A stretch of 64,000 nt of DNA from Chlorogloeopsis fritschii PCC 6912 (lineage in GTDB: Bacteria > Cyanobacteriota > Cyanobacteriia > Cyanobacteriales > Nostocaceae): the NCBI RefSeq assembly GCF_000317285.1, contig NZ_AJLN01000037.1:124001-188000 (forward strand). Reading direction: 5' to 3'. The notes below the pieces were generated by a model. That model had not been told where the DNA came from. It searched no databases and worked only from the letters and a program-made list of their open reading frames with translations. Below are positions 33,626 to 42,270 of the stretch, one piece after another (the first letter of the stretch is position 1; each line of letters begins with the position of its first letter). Made by a program: the position numbers and the translations under genes.

Positions 33626-35476
33626 CTATCCTACTTGACCTAACTCATGCTGAAGTTGGTGGTATTTCCACAGCTTACCGCGTTGTTCTAATAACTCTTG
33701 ATATCTCCCCTGCTCTACAATACGTCCTTGCTCAAGCACTACCACCTTATCTGCTCGAACAATTGTAGAAAGCCGATGAGCGATCGCAATCACTGTTCGA
33801 CCTTCAGAAAGCTTTTCTAAAGATGCTTGAATTAACCGCTCAGATATAGAGTCTAATGCACTCGTTGCCTCATCCAAAATCAGAATATCTGGATCGCGCA
33901 ACAAAGCGCGAGCGATCGCTATACGTTGGCGTTGTCCTCCAGATAGCCGAACCCCTCGATCTCCCAGTTGGGTATCAAAGCCTTCAGGTAATTCTTGAAT
34001 AAATTCCAGCGCATTAGCCAGTTGAGCTGCCTTCCGAATTGCAACTTCATCTACCTCTTCCATCGCATATGCAATATTGTTGCGGACAGAAGTGTTGAAA
34101 ATGAATGTATCCTGACTTACAACAGCTACCTTTCGACGCAGCGAGTTAATCTCAAACTCTCGCAGATCGATTCCATCGATCAAAATCTTACCTTGTGTTG
34201 GATCGTAAAACCGTGGGATTAGATCGGCTAGTGTTGATTTGCCAGCACCAGAGCCTCCAACTAGTGCTGTCATTTTTCCCCGTTCGATAGTTAAGCAAAT
34301 GTTACGCAAAACTAAATCATTAGGATCGTAGCCAAAATCTACAGCTATAAACTCAATAGCTCGCTTCAATCCAGAAAACTGAACTTTACCATTTTGTAAG
34401 TAAATTTTGTTGTCAGTTCTAAGCAGTTCTTTGATATTGCTTAATGCTCCCTGATAATTATTGAATTGTGCTCTGGCTGCATCAATAGCACGTACATTTG
34501 GCGAAGCACGCAATAAAACAAATAAAAATGTCAGTAACGAAGCTGATTCCAAAAGTCCATTTTGAATTAGGAATGCAAATGCCAGAACTAACATTCCAAC
34601 GAGCAGTATAATCGAGGCTCCTTCTGAGAGAGGTTCTATTAATGCCATAGCTGAAACAGATTTGGTAGCAGCATTTAATAGTTTTGCACTAGCATCATAA
34701 AACCGTCTGCGCTCAAAGTCTTGGGCTGCAAATGACTTAATTGTGCGAATACCATTGATAAATTCCAGTGAAATTGAAGTGTACCAACTACCAGCTCTTG
34801 TTCTTTCAAAACTAGCTTCCCGTACCTGTCCTAGTAATGTTGTCATCCCTACCGACAGCAAAGTAAACATCATCACGGAAATAAGTGTTAACTGCCAGGA
34901 TAGCAATAACATTGACACTATATAAACTAGCAGGATTGAACCTTTGGTAAAAATAAAAGAAATTACACTAAAAGCCTGTATTAGCTGGTATATTTCTGCT
35001 GTGAGGCTATTAATTAAATCGCCGGAACGTGTTTTTGCAAAGTAAATTAAGCTCAATCCTTGCAATTGTTCAAAAGCTAGTTTACGCAATCTATCAGCCA
35101 CATTAAGCTGAATTTTCTGGCTGTAAACCTGCCCCAAGTAATTAGAAATTGAACGTAATAATGTTGTAATTATAATTAGAGCACATATTCTATAAATTCG
35201 TTCATTCACAGGATCATTTACTCCCAATATCCAGGTATCAAACCAGCGAATACCTGTTTGGATTGGTTCTGCATTAGGAGCAGTCACACTTTGTAAAAAA
35301 GACAGAATAAAACCGATTCCAAATCCTTCCAAACCTGCTGCTATTAACATGAACACCAGAGCCAGAATTGCCATCCGACGAAAGTATTTGAACTCTCGAA
35401 AGATGAAACCATTATCTTGCCAAAAACTCGTAGCCTTTAGCAGCCTGTAGATTGGAATTGCAAGTCTAATACGCAT
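33626..35476 (-). CDS. ABC exporter, MsbA/HepA-like (fused permease-ATPase)
   Basis: A 616-residue half-transporter with six membrane segments (about residues 35-330) and a C-terminal ATPase: Walker A GGSGAGKST, Q-loop VSQDTFIFN, signature LSGGQRQRIAIARAL, Walker B ILILDEATSALDS, His switch IAIAHRLS. It belongs to the lipid/polysaccharide flippase group. In Anabaena the related HepA is needed for the heterocyst envelope polysaccharide, and its gene also lies among glycosyltransferases. That similarity is suggestive, not proof of orthology. The start at 35476 (MRIRLAIPIYRLL) has AGGA seven bases upstream and is preferred to 35503. It sits between two paralogous GT4 genes. Confidence 0.93.
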   Translation of the reverse strand: MRIRLAIPIYRLLKATSFWQDNGFIFREFKYFRRMAILALVFMLIAAGLEGFGIGFILSFLQSVTAPNAEPIQTGIRWFDTWILGVNDPVNERIYRICALIIITTLLRSISNYLGQVYSQKIQLNVADRLRKLAFEQLQGLSLIYFAKTRSGDLINSLTAEIYQLIQAFSVISFIFTKGSILLVYIVSMLLLSWQLTLISVMMFTLLSVGMTTLLGQVREASFERTRAGSWYTSISLEFINGIRTIKSFAAQDFERRRFYDASAKLLNAATKSVSAMALIEPLSEGASIILLVGMLVLAFAFLIQNGLLESASLLTFLFVLLRASPNVRAIDAARAQFNNYQGALSNIKELLRTDNKIYLQNGKVQFSGLKRAIEFIAVDFGYDPNDLVLRNICLTIERGKMTALVGGSGAGKSTLADLIPRFYDPTQGKILIDGIDLREFEINSLRRKVAVVSQDTFIFNTSVRNNIAYAMEEVDEVAIRKAAQLANALEFIQELPEGFDTQLGDRGVRLSGGQRQRIAIARALLRDPDILILDEATSALDSISERLIQASLEKLSEGRTVIAIAHRLSTIVRADKVVVLEQGRIVEQGRYQELLEQRGKLWKYHQLQHELGQVG

Positions 35477-35507
35477 ATAATTTCCTACAGAAGTAAATGC
35501 CATAGTT

Positions 35508-36710
35508 CTAATTCTTTGCTGAACTGAATCGGCGTTCTAGTACTTTTTCAAAATCATCAACCATTTTGTCTAAACTAAATTTGGATACAATATGCTCACG
35601 GCATCGTTCACCCAACTGAGGGTTTTTATCTCTCCAATTCATAAATTGGCTGAGAATATCTGCCAAATTTCGTTCATTTCCAGGCTCAAATAGCCCAGAT
35701 TGGAACTCCCCTGTTAAAATTTCAGGAATACCGCCAACTCGGCTAGCTACCACAGGCGTTCCACAAGCCATTGACTCAACAATTACTCTTCCAAAAGGTT
35801 CTGCCCATAAACTCGGTAGAACTGTGACGTCACTGACTTGATACATAGAAGTAGTATTACCTACATGACCTAAAAATTCCAGATAATTTTCTATACCCAA
35901 ATCCTTTGATAGCTTCTCTAAGGATTTCTTGTAATCTTCACCTTGAATTACAGGCTGTCCAGCAATCAATAGCCTAGCGTTAGCACCACTTTTCAGCAAT
36001 AAAGCGAAAGCCTTAATTAGGGTTTCTAATCCCTTTACTTGATCTAGCCTTCCTATATAAGAAATGACTCTGATATTTTCAGAGATATTCCATTCCTTTC
36101 TAATCAAGGAAATATCATTAGAAGGTTTATATATTTCTAGGTCAATTCCGTTATATACAACATCAATTATATTTTCTTCATAGCCACTTTTTACCCAAAA
36201 AAACTTAGTATGATTTGAAACTGCAATAAAATGCTTAACGCCCTTAAGTGCTATACCCCACTGAAATTCAATATTTGCAAGCGCAATAATTTTTTTTAAG
36301 TTCTTAAGTCCGATATTCCACTGCCATGTAATCAATTTAGTAGGTGGAGGTAGATGAAGATAACAAACTAAAGGAATATTTTTGAATAAAGATAAAGCAT
36401 AAGCAAAAGGAGTATCTTGAAACTGATTACTAAGGACAATATTGTTTTTTAATCGCGGAATATTCTGAGAAGACTTCCAAATATCAGTTAAAAAGCTGAA
36501 GACGTGTTCCGGTCGAAAAATTGTAAATCTATTAACCTTTAATATACAAGTACAAAACTCTTGATACTGTTCAAGTAGATTCTCTGGTTGAGTATAAAGC
36601 AAGCTGATGGTGTGTCCTCGCCGAGCTAAACCTTTACAAATATCTAACAGCATTATTTCCTGTCCACCGCGACGAGAAGATGGATATTTTTCTAAAACAA
36701 TAATATGCAT
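35508..36710 (-). CDS. Glycosyltransferase family 4 with an internal 20-residue duplication
   Basis: A 400-residue GT4 enzyme (RRGGQEIMLLDIC, VISYIGRLDQVKGLETLI, EPFGRVIVESMACGTPVVASRVGG). It is about 12 residues longer than its paralogs because the segment before the linker is present twice: IGLKNLKKIIALANIEFQW then IALKGVKHFIAVSNHTK. The DNA shows the same 60-bp step (TTAAGTGCTATACCCCACTG and TTAAGTCCGATATTCCACTG, plus strand at about 36244 and 36304). GGGAG precedes the ATG. The HepA-like gene follows after 31 bp. Confidence 0.95.
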   Translation of the reverse strand: MHIIVLEKYPSSRRGGQEIMLLDICKGLARRGHTISLLYTQPENLLEQYQEFCTCILKVNRFTIFRPEHVFSFLTDIWKSSQNIPRLKNNIVLSNQFQDTPFAYALSLFKNIPLVCYLHLPPPTKLITWQWNIGLKNLKKIIALANIEFQWGIALKGVKHFIAVSNHTKFFWVKSGYEENIIDVVYNGIDLEIYKPSNDISLIRKEWNISENIRVISYIGRLDQVKGLETLIKAFALLLKSGANARLLIAGQPVIQGEDYKKSLEKLSKDLGIENYLEFLGHVGNTTSMYQVSDVTVLPSLWAEPFGRVIVESMACGTPVVASRVGGIPEILTGEFQSGLFEPGNERNLADILSQFMNWRDKNPQLGERCREHIVSKFSLDKMVDDFEKVLERRFSSAKN

Positions 36711-36785
36711 CTATTTACATCTCCCTTCGCTAGTTGATAACAATTCAATTACTGGATTGGAATGAGAGGATTAGCAATAAGGTAA

Positions 36786-37742
36786 CTAGCTAAAAACTCC
36801 CAACACAGGCTGACGCAACATATGAATAAGCTTTCGCACTTTGTCATAGCTATGAAATCCAAACCAGCGGATCGTGGCGATCGCTAAACTCAACCGCAAA
36901 CATTTTTTAGAAAAAAATACTTGTGGATGGTGTAAAAGAGCTTGTTGATGGTAAGAAATTGCCTTTTTGTAGTCCCCTTCACCTACAGCAAGCCATGCCA
37001 TACCCAAAAATATGCTGGCATAAGCTCGGTTTCTCAAATACAGCAACTCTAATGGCACGGACTGAAATGTTTTCTCAATGACTGTGCGAAGACCCTGAAT
37101 CATCTTCTGGCGATTTTTGGTCGTATTGTTAGAATGCTGTCGATAAAGAGTTAAAGGTTCTTTAACCACTGCAAAAGGATAACAAAAAGCAATACGCAGC
37201 CACATATCATAGTCTTCTGCGAAAGCAAGGCTTGGATCAAATACTCCCACTTTGTCAAAGCAACTATGGCGAATCATAGTTGAACTACCAGTGGAAATCA
37301 TGTCATTTTCAATAAGTTGCTTCCATGCATTAGCTTCTACATTAGAAGCCAACATTTTGCCAGTGGGCTTGCCCAACTCATCAATCAAAACAGTCCAGGT
37401 ATATACCAACCCTACTGCCGACTTCTGTTCTAAACAACGTACCTGTTTTTCTAGTTTGGTCTGTTCCCACAAATCGTCAGCATCCAGAAATGCCACATAC
37501 TTCCCTTGAGCATGAGCAATGCCCTTATTGCGTGCTGCGGATACACCTTGATTATCTTGCGAAATTAGTTTGACTCGTAAATCTGTAATGCCAGAAGCCC
37601 ACTCCACAATACTGTCTGAACTGCCATCATTAACAATCAATACTTCAAAATCAGTAAAAGTTTGCTGCAAAACACTTGCTAAAGTTTCTGGCAAAAACTC
37701 CATAGCATTATAGGCAGGAATGACAACAGAAACTTTTGGCAT
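36786..37742 (-). CDS. Glycosyltransferase family 2 (GT-A)
   Basis: A 318-residue inverting glycosyltransferase: VSVVIPAYNAMEFLPETLASVLQQTF, EVLIVNDGSSD, the DxD-type metal site YVAFLDADDLW, and AEDYDMWLRI as the catalytic-base region. The C-terminal 90 residues form a helical extension. The gene at 39459-40463 is a paralog with the same layout. A TGGAG ribosome binding site lies 8 bases before the ATG. It is part of the minus-strand polysaccharide locus. Confidence 0.95.
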   Translation of the reverse strand: MPKVSVVIPAYNAMEFLPETLASVLQQTFTDFEVLIVNDGSSDSIVEWASGITDLRVKLISQDNQGVSAARNKGIAHAQGKYVAFLDADDLWEQTKLEKQVRCLEQKSAVGLVYTWTVLIDELGKPTGKMLASNVEANAWKQLIENDMISTGSSTMIRHSCFDKVGVFDPSLAFAEDYDMWLRIAFCYPFAVVKEPLTLYRQHSNNTTKNRQKMIQGLRTVIEKTFQSVPLELLYLRNRAYASIFLGMAWLAVGEGDYKKAISYHQQALLHHPQVFFSKKCLRLSLAIATIRWFGFHSYDKVRKLIHMLRQPVLGVFS

Positions 37743-37888
37743 ATTTGAACTCCAGAAAAGTTAGTTATTAGTCATTAGTCATTGGTCATTTGTCATTTGT
37801 TAGTGGGTAGAGACGCGATGAATCGCGTCTGTACAATTGGTTGTTAGTAGTAGAAAACAAGACATAATTTTGTTTATTTTCGTAAAAC
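37743..37888. repeat. STRR (TAGTCAT/TTTGTCA) between glycosyltransferase genes
   Basis: Heptamers TAGTCAT, TGGTCAT and TTGTCAT at 37766-37801, followed by GAGACGCGATGAATCGCGTC, a perfect-type inverted repeat (37810-37830). Confidence 0.75.
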
Positions 37889-39373
37889 TTACGGGTGATT
37901 TAGATCCCCGACTTCTTGTAGAAGTCGGGGATCTGGCAACCCAACTTCTTTTGACTCCACCTTTTGCCTCAACATAAAGTCTCGCAATTGTTTGCCTATT
38001 ACCTGAGGCGAAAAGTATTCTTCAATGCGACGACGAGCGCGCTTACCTAACTCGCGTCCCCAAGCTTCATCATCGAGAACGCGACCGAGTGCTTGCGACA
38101 GTGCGAGTGCATCTTCCCTTGACACAACTAAACCACCAGAAATCTCCCCTCCTTGGAGGATGTCAGGCACGCCAGGAGCATCAGCTGCAACTACGGGCAA
38201 GCCACAAGCCATTGCTTCTAGGGGTGCGATGGGAAAACCTTCTTGCCGAGAAGCGAGAGTGTAAACATCTGCTGCCGAGAGATAAAGCCGAAGTATAGAG
38301 CGATCGTTGACAAATTCATTTCGCCAGATCACGCCTTGTAAGTTCATATTTGCAATACATTGGCGTAATTTGTCTGCGTCTGGGCCTGTTCCTAGTAGGA
38401 GTAACTGTAAGTCTCGATCGGGGCGATCGCGACAAATTTTCTCCCAAGCGGCTACCAGAATATCTAGCCCTTTGCGATGAAAATCTATCCGACCATGACA
38501 CACCACTATCTGAGCATCCAGTGGAATGCCAAGTACAGAGCGCGCCTGAGTGCGATCAATGGGATACCAGGTTTCTGTATCCATTGGATCGAAAATGCGA
38601 GCGATTTTGGCAGGCGGTACTTGATAGCGATCGCGAACCCGTTCAATCTCTTTTTGTGTTGAAATAATTACACCTGTACATCCTCGAAATGCCATCTGTC
38701 GCAGGGGGTATTCCAGAAAACTGTGTGTCTTGTCACCTCCTTGAAAAGTAGCAAATACTGGTAAATTCATTAACTTTCCCAAAAGTACGCAAGCATCAAA
38801 GCGGGCATACTCATACTCTTGACACAAAATTGCTTCACAACCCTCGCGTCTGATTTCCTGAGTAAGTAAGCCTAGTGGTGTAGACAGGTAAGTTCCTACA
38901 CTCTGAGCTAGATTCTTAAGTGTTGTCAGTAGGGAACGACGGGTAGCATTCAAGTCTTGAATGTCTTTGAATGTTTTTCCCTCACTCGCGCCGTAGAGTT
39001 TGAGTGCTTGATGTCGCACAACCCGGTAGCCAAGATAGGCTTTGGGAGCAGGTAACACACAGATGGTGGTACCAGTAGGCACATGGGTAAAGCGTGAAAC
39101 TTCAGTGAAACGAGCAGAAATGCAGAAAAGTACTGTCCGTACACCAACCAGTTTCAGGGCATTGATGTAGCCAAACATCCAGCTACCTATAAACTCATTG
39201 CAGTAAGTCTCGAATGAAATATTGATGTGATCCAAAAAATCGTCGATTAGATCCATGCAATGTAGTAATGCGATCGCTGGTTCTTTATCTGTTCCTCTAT
39301 GGGAGTCTAAAACCCCATCCTGAACCCCCTGTTCCCCGTTAAGAGTTCCCCGTTCCCTTTTATAGTCCAACAT
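37889..39373 (-). CDS. Glycosyltransferase family 4 with repeat-derived ends
   Basis: A 494-residue GT-B glycosyltransferase: QGGDKTHSF and the acceptor half, VVCHGRIDFHRKGLDILVAAW, LLLLGTGPDADKLR, and donor site SRQEGFPIAPLEAMACGLPVVAADAPG with the E-x7-E pair. The last residues (VGLPDPRLLQEVGDLNHP) are encoded by the palindromic repeat at 37902-37934, and the first about 25 residues correspond to a GTTCCCCGTT-type filler, so both ends look extended by repeat DNA. An internal Met at residue 40 (39256) could be the original start. It has more HIP1 sites than the GT genes on either side. Confidence 0.92.
   Translation of the reverse strand: MLDYKRERGTLNGEQGVQDGVLDSHRGTDKEPAIALLHCMDLIDDFLDHINISFETYCNEFIGSWMFGYINALKLVGVRTVLFCISARFTEVSRFTHVPTGTTICVLPAPKAYLGYRVVRHQALKLYGASEGKTFKDIQDLNATRRSLLTTLKNLAQSVGTYLSTPLGLLTQEIRREGCEAILCQEYEYARFDACVLLGKLMNLPVFATFQGGDKTHSFLEYPLRQMAFRGCTGVIISTQKEIERVRDRYQVPPAKIARIFDPMDTETWYPIDRTQARSVLGIPLDAQIVVCHGRIDFHRKGLDILVAAWEKICRDRPDRDLQLLLLGTGPDADKLRQCIANMNLQGVIWRNEFVNDRSILRLYLSAADVYTLASRQEGFPIAPLEAMACGLPVVAADAPGVPDILQGGEISGGLVVSREDALALSQALGRVLDDEAWGRELGKRARRRIEEYFSPQVIGKQLRDFMLRQKVESKEVGLPDPRLLQEVGDLNHP
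37902..37934. repeat. Palindromic repeat AGATCCCCGACTTCT, coding for the end of a glycosyltransferase
   Basis: Perfect inverted arms AGATCCCCGACTTCT and AGAAGTCGGGGATCT around a 3-base centre. The minus frame runs through it, giving the last residues of the 37889-39373 gene. Confidence 0.9.
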
Positions 39374-39458
39374 AATTAGGAAATCTCACAGTTATCTTTG
39401 GATTTTGATATTTGAAAAAATGCGTAAAAAGCAAATAATTTTGGAATATGATTTACAG

Positions 39459-40463
39459 TTATTGAGTAGATTTATCTACAAGGCTGAAACTATTTGTAGA
39501 ATTTAATTTTGGGACATTTAAAATACGTCGGCGCAGAGCATAAGCAAGTTCTAGCAGTTTGCTATAGCTATCATTTCCAAATAATTGCAGCGCTGTTATT
39601 GCCATACTCAAGCGCATATACTCGCGAGTATAGCGTAGCTGAGGGTAGTAGGAAATAGCTTGTTGCCGATAAGAATATGCTAGGTTGCAATCTCTACAAC
39701 TACTTTGCAAAGCTTTCCAAGCTAAACAAAGGTTGGCATAACCGTAACTGTGATTTTTCAAGTACAGTAGCTCTGGTGGTACAGAGCGGAACGCCTTTTC
39801 AATTACGAAATAAAATGCTTGTTCCAGCACTTGAAGATTTTTGGAGAGGCTGTTGGGAACTTGCCGATAATAATAAAGAGGTTCTTTGATAACAGCAAAG
39901 GGATAATGAGAGGAGATACGAATCCACATATCCCAATCCTCAGCAAAATGTAAATTTGGTTCAAATCCTCCGACAGTTTGCAAACAACAACGACGAACCA
40001 TAACCGAAGAACAAGCTACCATATTTTTCTCAAGAAGTTGCTTTTTAGCATCGCCCTCAGCATTGGAAGTCATCACTCTACCTGTAGATTTACCTTCGCG
40101 ATCAATGAAAACCATCCAGGTATGTACTAAGCCGACTGATGGATGACGATCTAGACAAATAACTTGTTTTTCTAACTTTGTCGGTGCCCATAAATCATCG
40201 GCATCTAAGAATGCCAAATATTCTCCTTGAGCGTGAGCAATAGCTGTGTTGCGTGCTACGGATACACCTTGATTATCTTGCGAAATTAATTTCACACGCG
40301 GATCTTCTAGTTCAGATACCCACTGCACAATATTATCTGAGCTACCGTCATCAATAATTAAGACTTCAAAATCTGTAAAAGTCTGCCTCAAAACACTCTC
40401 TACTGTTTCTGGCAAATAAGTCATTGCGTTGTAGGCTGGAATAATGACAGAAACTTTTGGCAT
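39459..40463 (-). CDS. Glycosyltransferase family 2 (GT-A), paralog
   Basis: A 334-residue GT2 enzyme: VSVIIPAYNAMTYLPETVESVLRQTF, EVLIIDDGSSD, YLAFLDADDLW and AEDWDMWIRI. It is colinear with the 36786-37742 protein over the whole length, including the helical tail, so the pair arose by duplication with a different GT4 gene now between them. Its product probably adds a different sugar in the same repeat unit. Translation start ATG at 40463. Confidence 0.95.
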   Translation of the reverse strand: MPKVSVIIPAYNAMTYLPETVESVLRQTFTDFEVLIIDDGSSDNIVQWVSELEDPRVKLISQDNQGVSVARNTAIAHAQGEYLAFLDADDLWAPTKLEKQVICLDRHPSVGLVHTWMVFIDREGKSTGRVMTSNAEGDAKKQLLEKNMVACSSVMVRRCCLQTVGGFEPNLHFAEDWDMWIRISSHYPFAVIKEPLYYYRQVPNSLSKNLQVLEQAFYFVIEKAFRSVPPELLYLKNHSYGYANLCLAWKALQSSCRDCNLAYSYRQQAISYYPQLRYTREYMRLSMAITALQLFGNDSYSKLLELAYALRRRILNVPKLNSTNSFSLVDKSTQ

Positions 40464-40536
40464 ATTTTGAACTCCAAAATTATTTTAGATAGTGTAAATA
40501 GCACTCTACCAGCAGATATTCTTTTAAAAAATAATC

Positions 40537-41628
40537 CTAATGTTGGCATATTTGGTATTCTTGAAATTTCTTATTTGTTGGAGATAATTGATTTATCAAA
40601 ACAGAAAGTTGTTTTGTAAATGCTTCAGGAGAAAATTTCTCTTTCATGTAATTTTGAAGCTTGATTGCTTTATTAATACGATTTTCATGGTCTTCCCAGT
40701 AATACTTAATTCTAGAAATCATTGTTTCTACATCTGATTCAGCCACTAAAAGGTCTCTACAATCATCAGGATAGTAAAGTTTAGTTGCTGGAGTCTCAGT
40801 CGATATCACCATTTTGCCTAGCAAAACAGACCTGATTAAGACTATCAAACCAGCAGTAACTTTACCAACTAGTGGTAATAGAACCAGACGAGATTTTAAC
40901 GCTAAAGAATAGAATTCTTCGTCACTAGTGTCAAAAAAGACTTCAACGTTTAATGTTAATTTCCTGCTAAAATTCCAGTACATTCTCCGAGCAACAATTT
41001 TAAATTGTATCTCTGGGCAAGCAGCCGCAACTGCAAGCAAAGTATCCCAATCTCTAGCAGCTTCACCTCCTGAAAATATATATTTATCATCGTTATTATT
41101 AGGTGGCAATATTTCATAATATGAATCCCAACAATCATATAAAACTGAAATAATTTGTGGTGGAATCCCAAAACTTTTAATGTACTGCTCTCGCAAATCT
41201 GAAGAATTTACTGTCATTAAAAATTTATCTGATAAAAATGCTAGTCGATAAGTTATTTGACGTAAGAGTTGATTTAAAATTCCCTTATTATGTGCAAGCA
41301 AAGTCAAAGCTATGACTGGTTGCTTTTTATTTGTCAAAATTGGGGATAGTATAGTTACAAAAACTCCTACCAAAAAATGAAGTGATACTACTACACTTTT
41401 ATTTTGTTTAGCTACTTTTATACCACGTAAAGCTAGCTTGAAGTAATCAAACCAAAGTAGTATTTCTCGCCACTTAACTATACGATTTTTAAAATTGTAG
41501 TCAGGAATATCTAAAGTAGTTACATTAAAGCCAAGTTTCTCTAATTCTTGATGTAGCCAAAATTTTTCTTGAATTAAACGAAACGACGCTAGAATAATTA
41601 TGGGAATTTTATCAACTTCATTAAACAT
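40537..41628 (-). CDS. Putative glycosyltransferase (GT-B fold)
   Basis: A 363-residue protein with a GT-B-like layout: an acceptor half with FWLHQELEKLGFNVTTLDIPDY, a linker, then YIFSGGEAARDWDTLLAVAAACPEIQFKIV, and a donor half with LVLLPLVGKVTAGLIVLIRSVLLGKMVISTET, which resembles GT4-like E-x7-E segments only weakly. The acceptor half contains a hydrophobic stretch (VVVSLHFLVGVFVTILSPIL) that may associate with the membrane. GGAG precedes the ATG. The coding region is AT-rich with no HIP1 site. Confidence 0.8.
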   Translation of the reverse strand: MFNEVDKIPIIILASFRLIQEKFWLHQELEKLGFNVTTLDIPDYNFKNRIVKWREILLWFDYFKLALRGIKVAKQNKSVVVSLHFLVGVFVTILSPILTNKKQPVIALTLLAHNKGILNQLLRQITYRLAFLSDKFLMTVNSSDLREQYIKSFGIPPQIISVLYDCWDSYYEILPPNNNDDKYIFSGGEAARDWDTLLAVAAACPEIQFKIVARRMYWNFSRKLTLNVEVFFDTSDEEFYSLALKSRLVLLPLVGKVTAGLIVLIRSVLLGKMVISTETPATKLYYPDDCRDLLVAESDVETMISRIKYYWEDHENRINKAIKLQNYMKEKFSPEAFTKQLSVLINQLSPTNKKFQEYQICQH

Positions 41629-41679
41629 TTTATTAGCTCCTCTTAAATTTTGAATTTAAATATTTATAAATTAATTTAG

Positions 41680-42240
41680 TTACAAATCATCCATTATAAT
41701 AGTGTCAAATACAGGCAATTTAGTACTATTATTACTGCGGATTACTCTTGCTGGATTACCTGCAATCACAGTTGATTCTGAAACATTTTTGACAACAACT
41801 GAACCTGCTCCAATCACAGCATTGTCGCCAATAGTGATTGAACCGATAATTACAACATTTGCTCCAATATCTACATTATTTCCAATTTTTGGTGAACTAC
41901 TGTATGAACCATCTGGCAGTTTTTTATTACCAATAGTTGTTGAATGCCTGATAGTACAATTCGCACCGATTATAGTGTCATGATTTATAACCAAAGCATG
42001 ACCGTGATGAAGTTGAAGATTAGCTCCTATTTGTGTATTCCAATGCAAATCAATCCCTAAAATCCAATCAATTATTAATATGTATAAAAAACGGTAAGGA
42101 AGAAATAATAAAGAAAAAGGTACAGGAAAAGACTTAATTATTTGTGCCAAGCGAAACATTAATAAAATAAAGCGAGACTTAGAACTCGTTTCAGCATTAA
42201 CTTGCCAATCTTGGAGTATATAAGTAAGAAAGTTATTCAT
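41680..42240 (-). CDS. Hexapeptide-repeat acetyltransferase (serine acetyltransferase-like)
   Basis: A 186-residue left-handed beta-helix acyltransferase: IGANLQLHHGHALVINHDTIIGANCTIRHSTTIG, then IGNNVDIGANVVIIGSITIGDNAVIGAGSVVVKNV and the typical end GNPARVIR. His in LHHGHALV is the likely catalytic base. The N-terminal 60 residues contain hydrophobic helices (RFILLMFRLAQII, FLPYRFLYILIIDWIL), so it may sit at the membrane. In this context it probably O-acetylates a sugar in the polysaccharide rather than making cysteine. Upstream ligase gene is 30 bp away. Confidence 0.9.
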   Translation of the reverse strand: MNNFLTYILQDWQVNAETSSKSRFILLMFRLAQIIKSFPVPFSLLFLPYRFLYILIIDWILGIDLHWNTQIGANLQLHHGHALVINHDTIIGANCTIRHSTTIGNKKLPDGSYSSSPKIGNNVDIGANVVIIGSITIGDNAVIGAGSVVVKNVSESTVIAGNPARVIRSNNSTKLPVFDTIIMDDL

Positions 42241-42270
42241 AATATGTTACGTAGAGCTTTAAAAGTTGAC

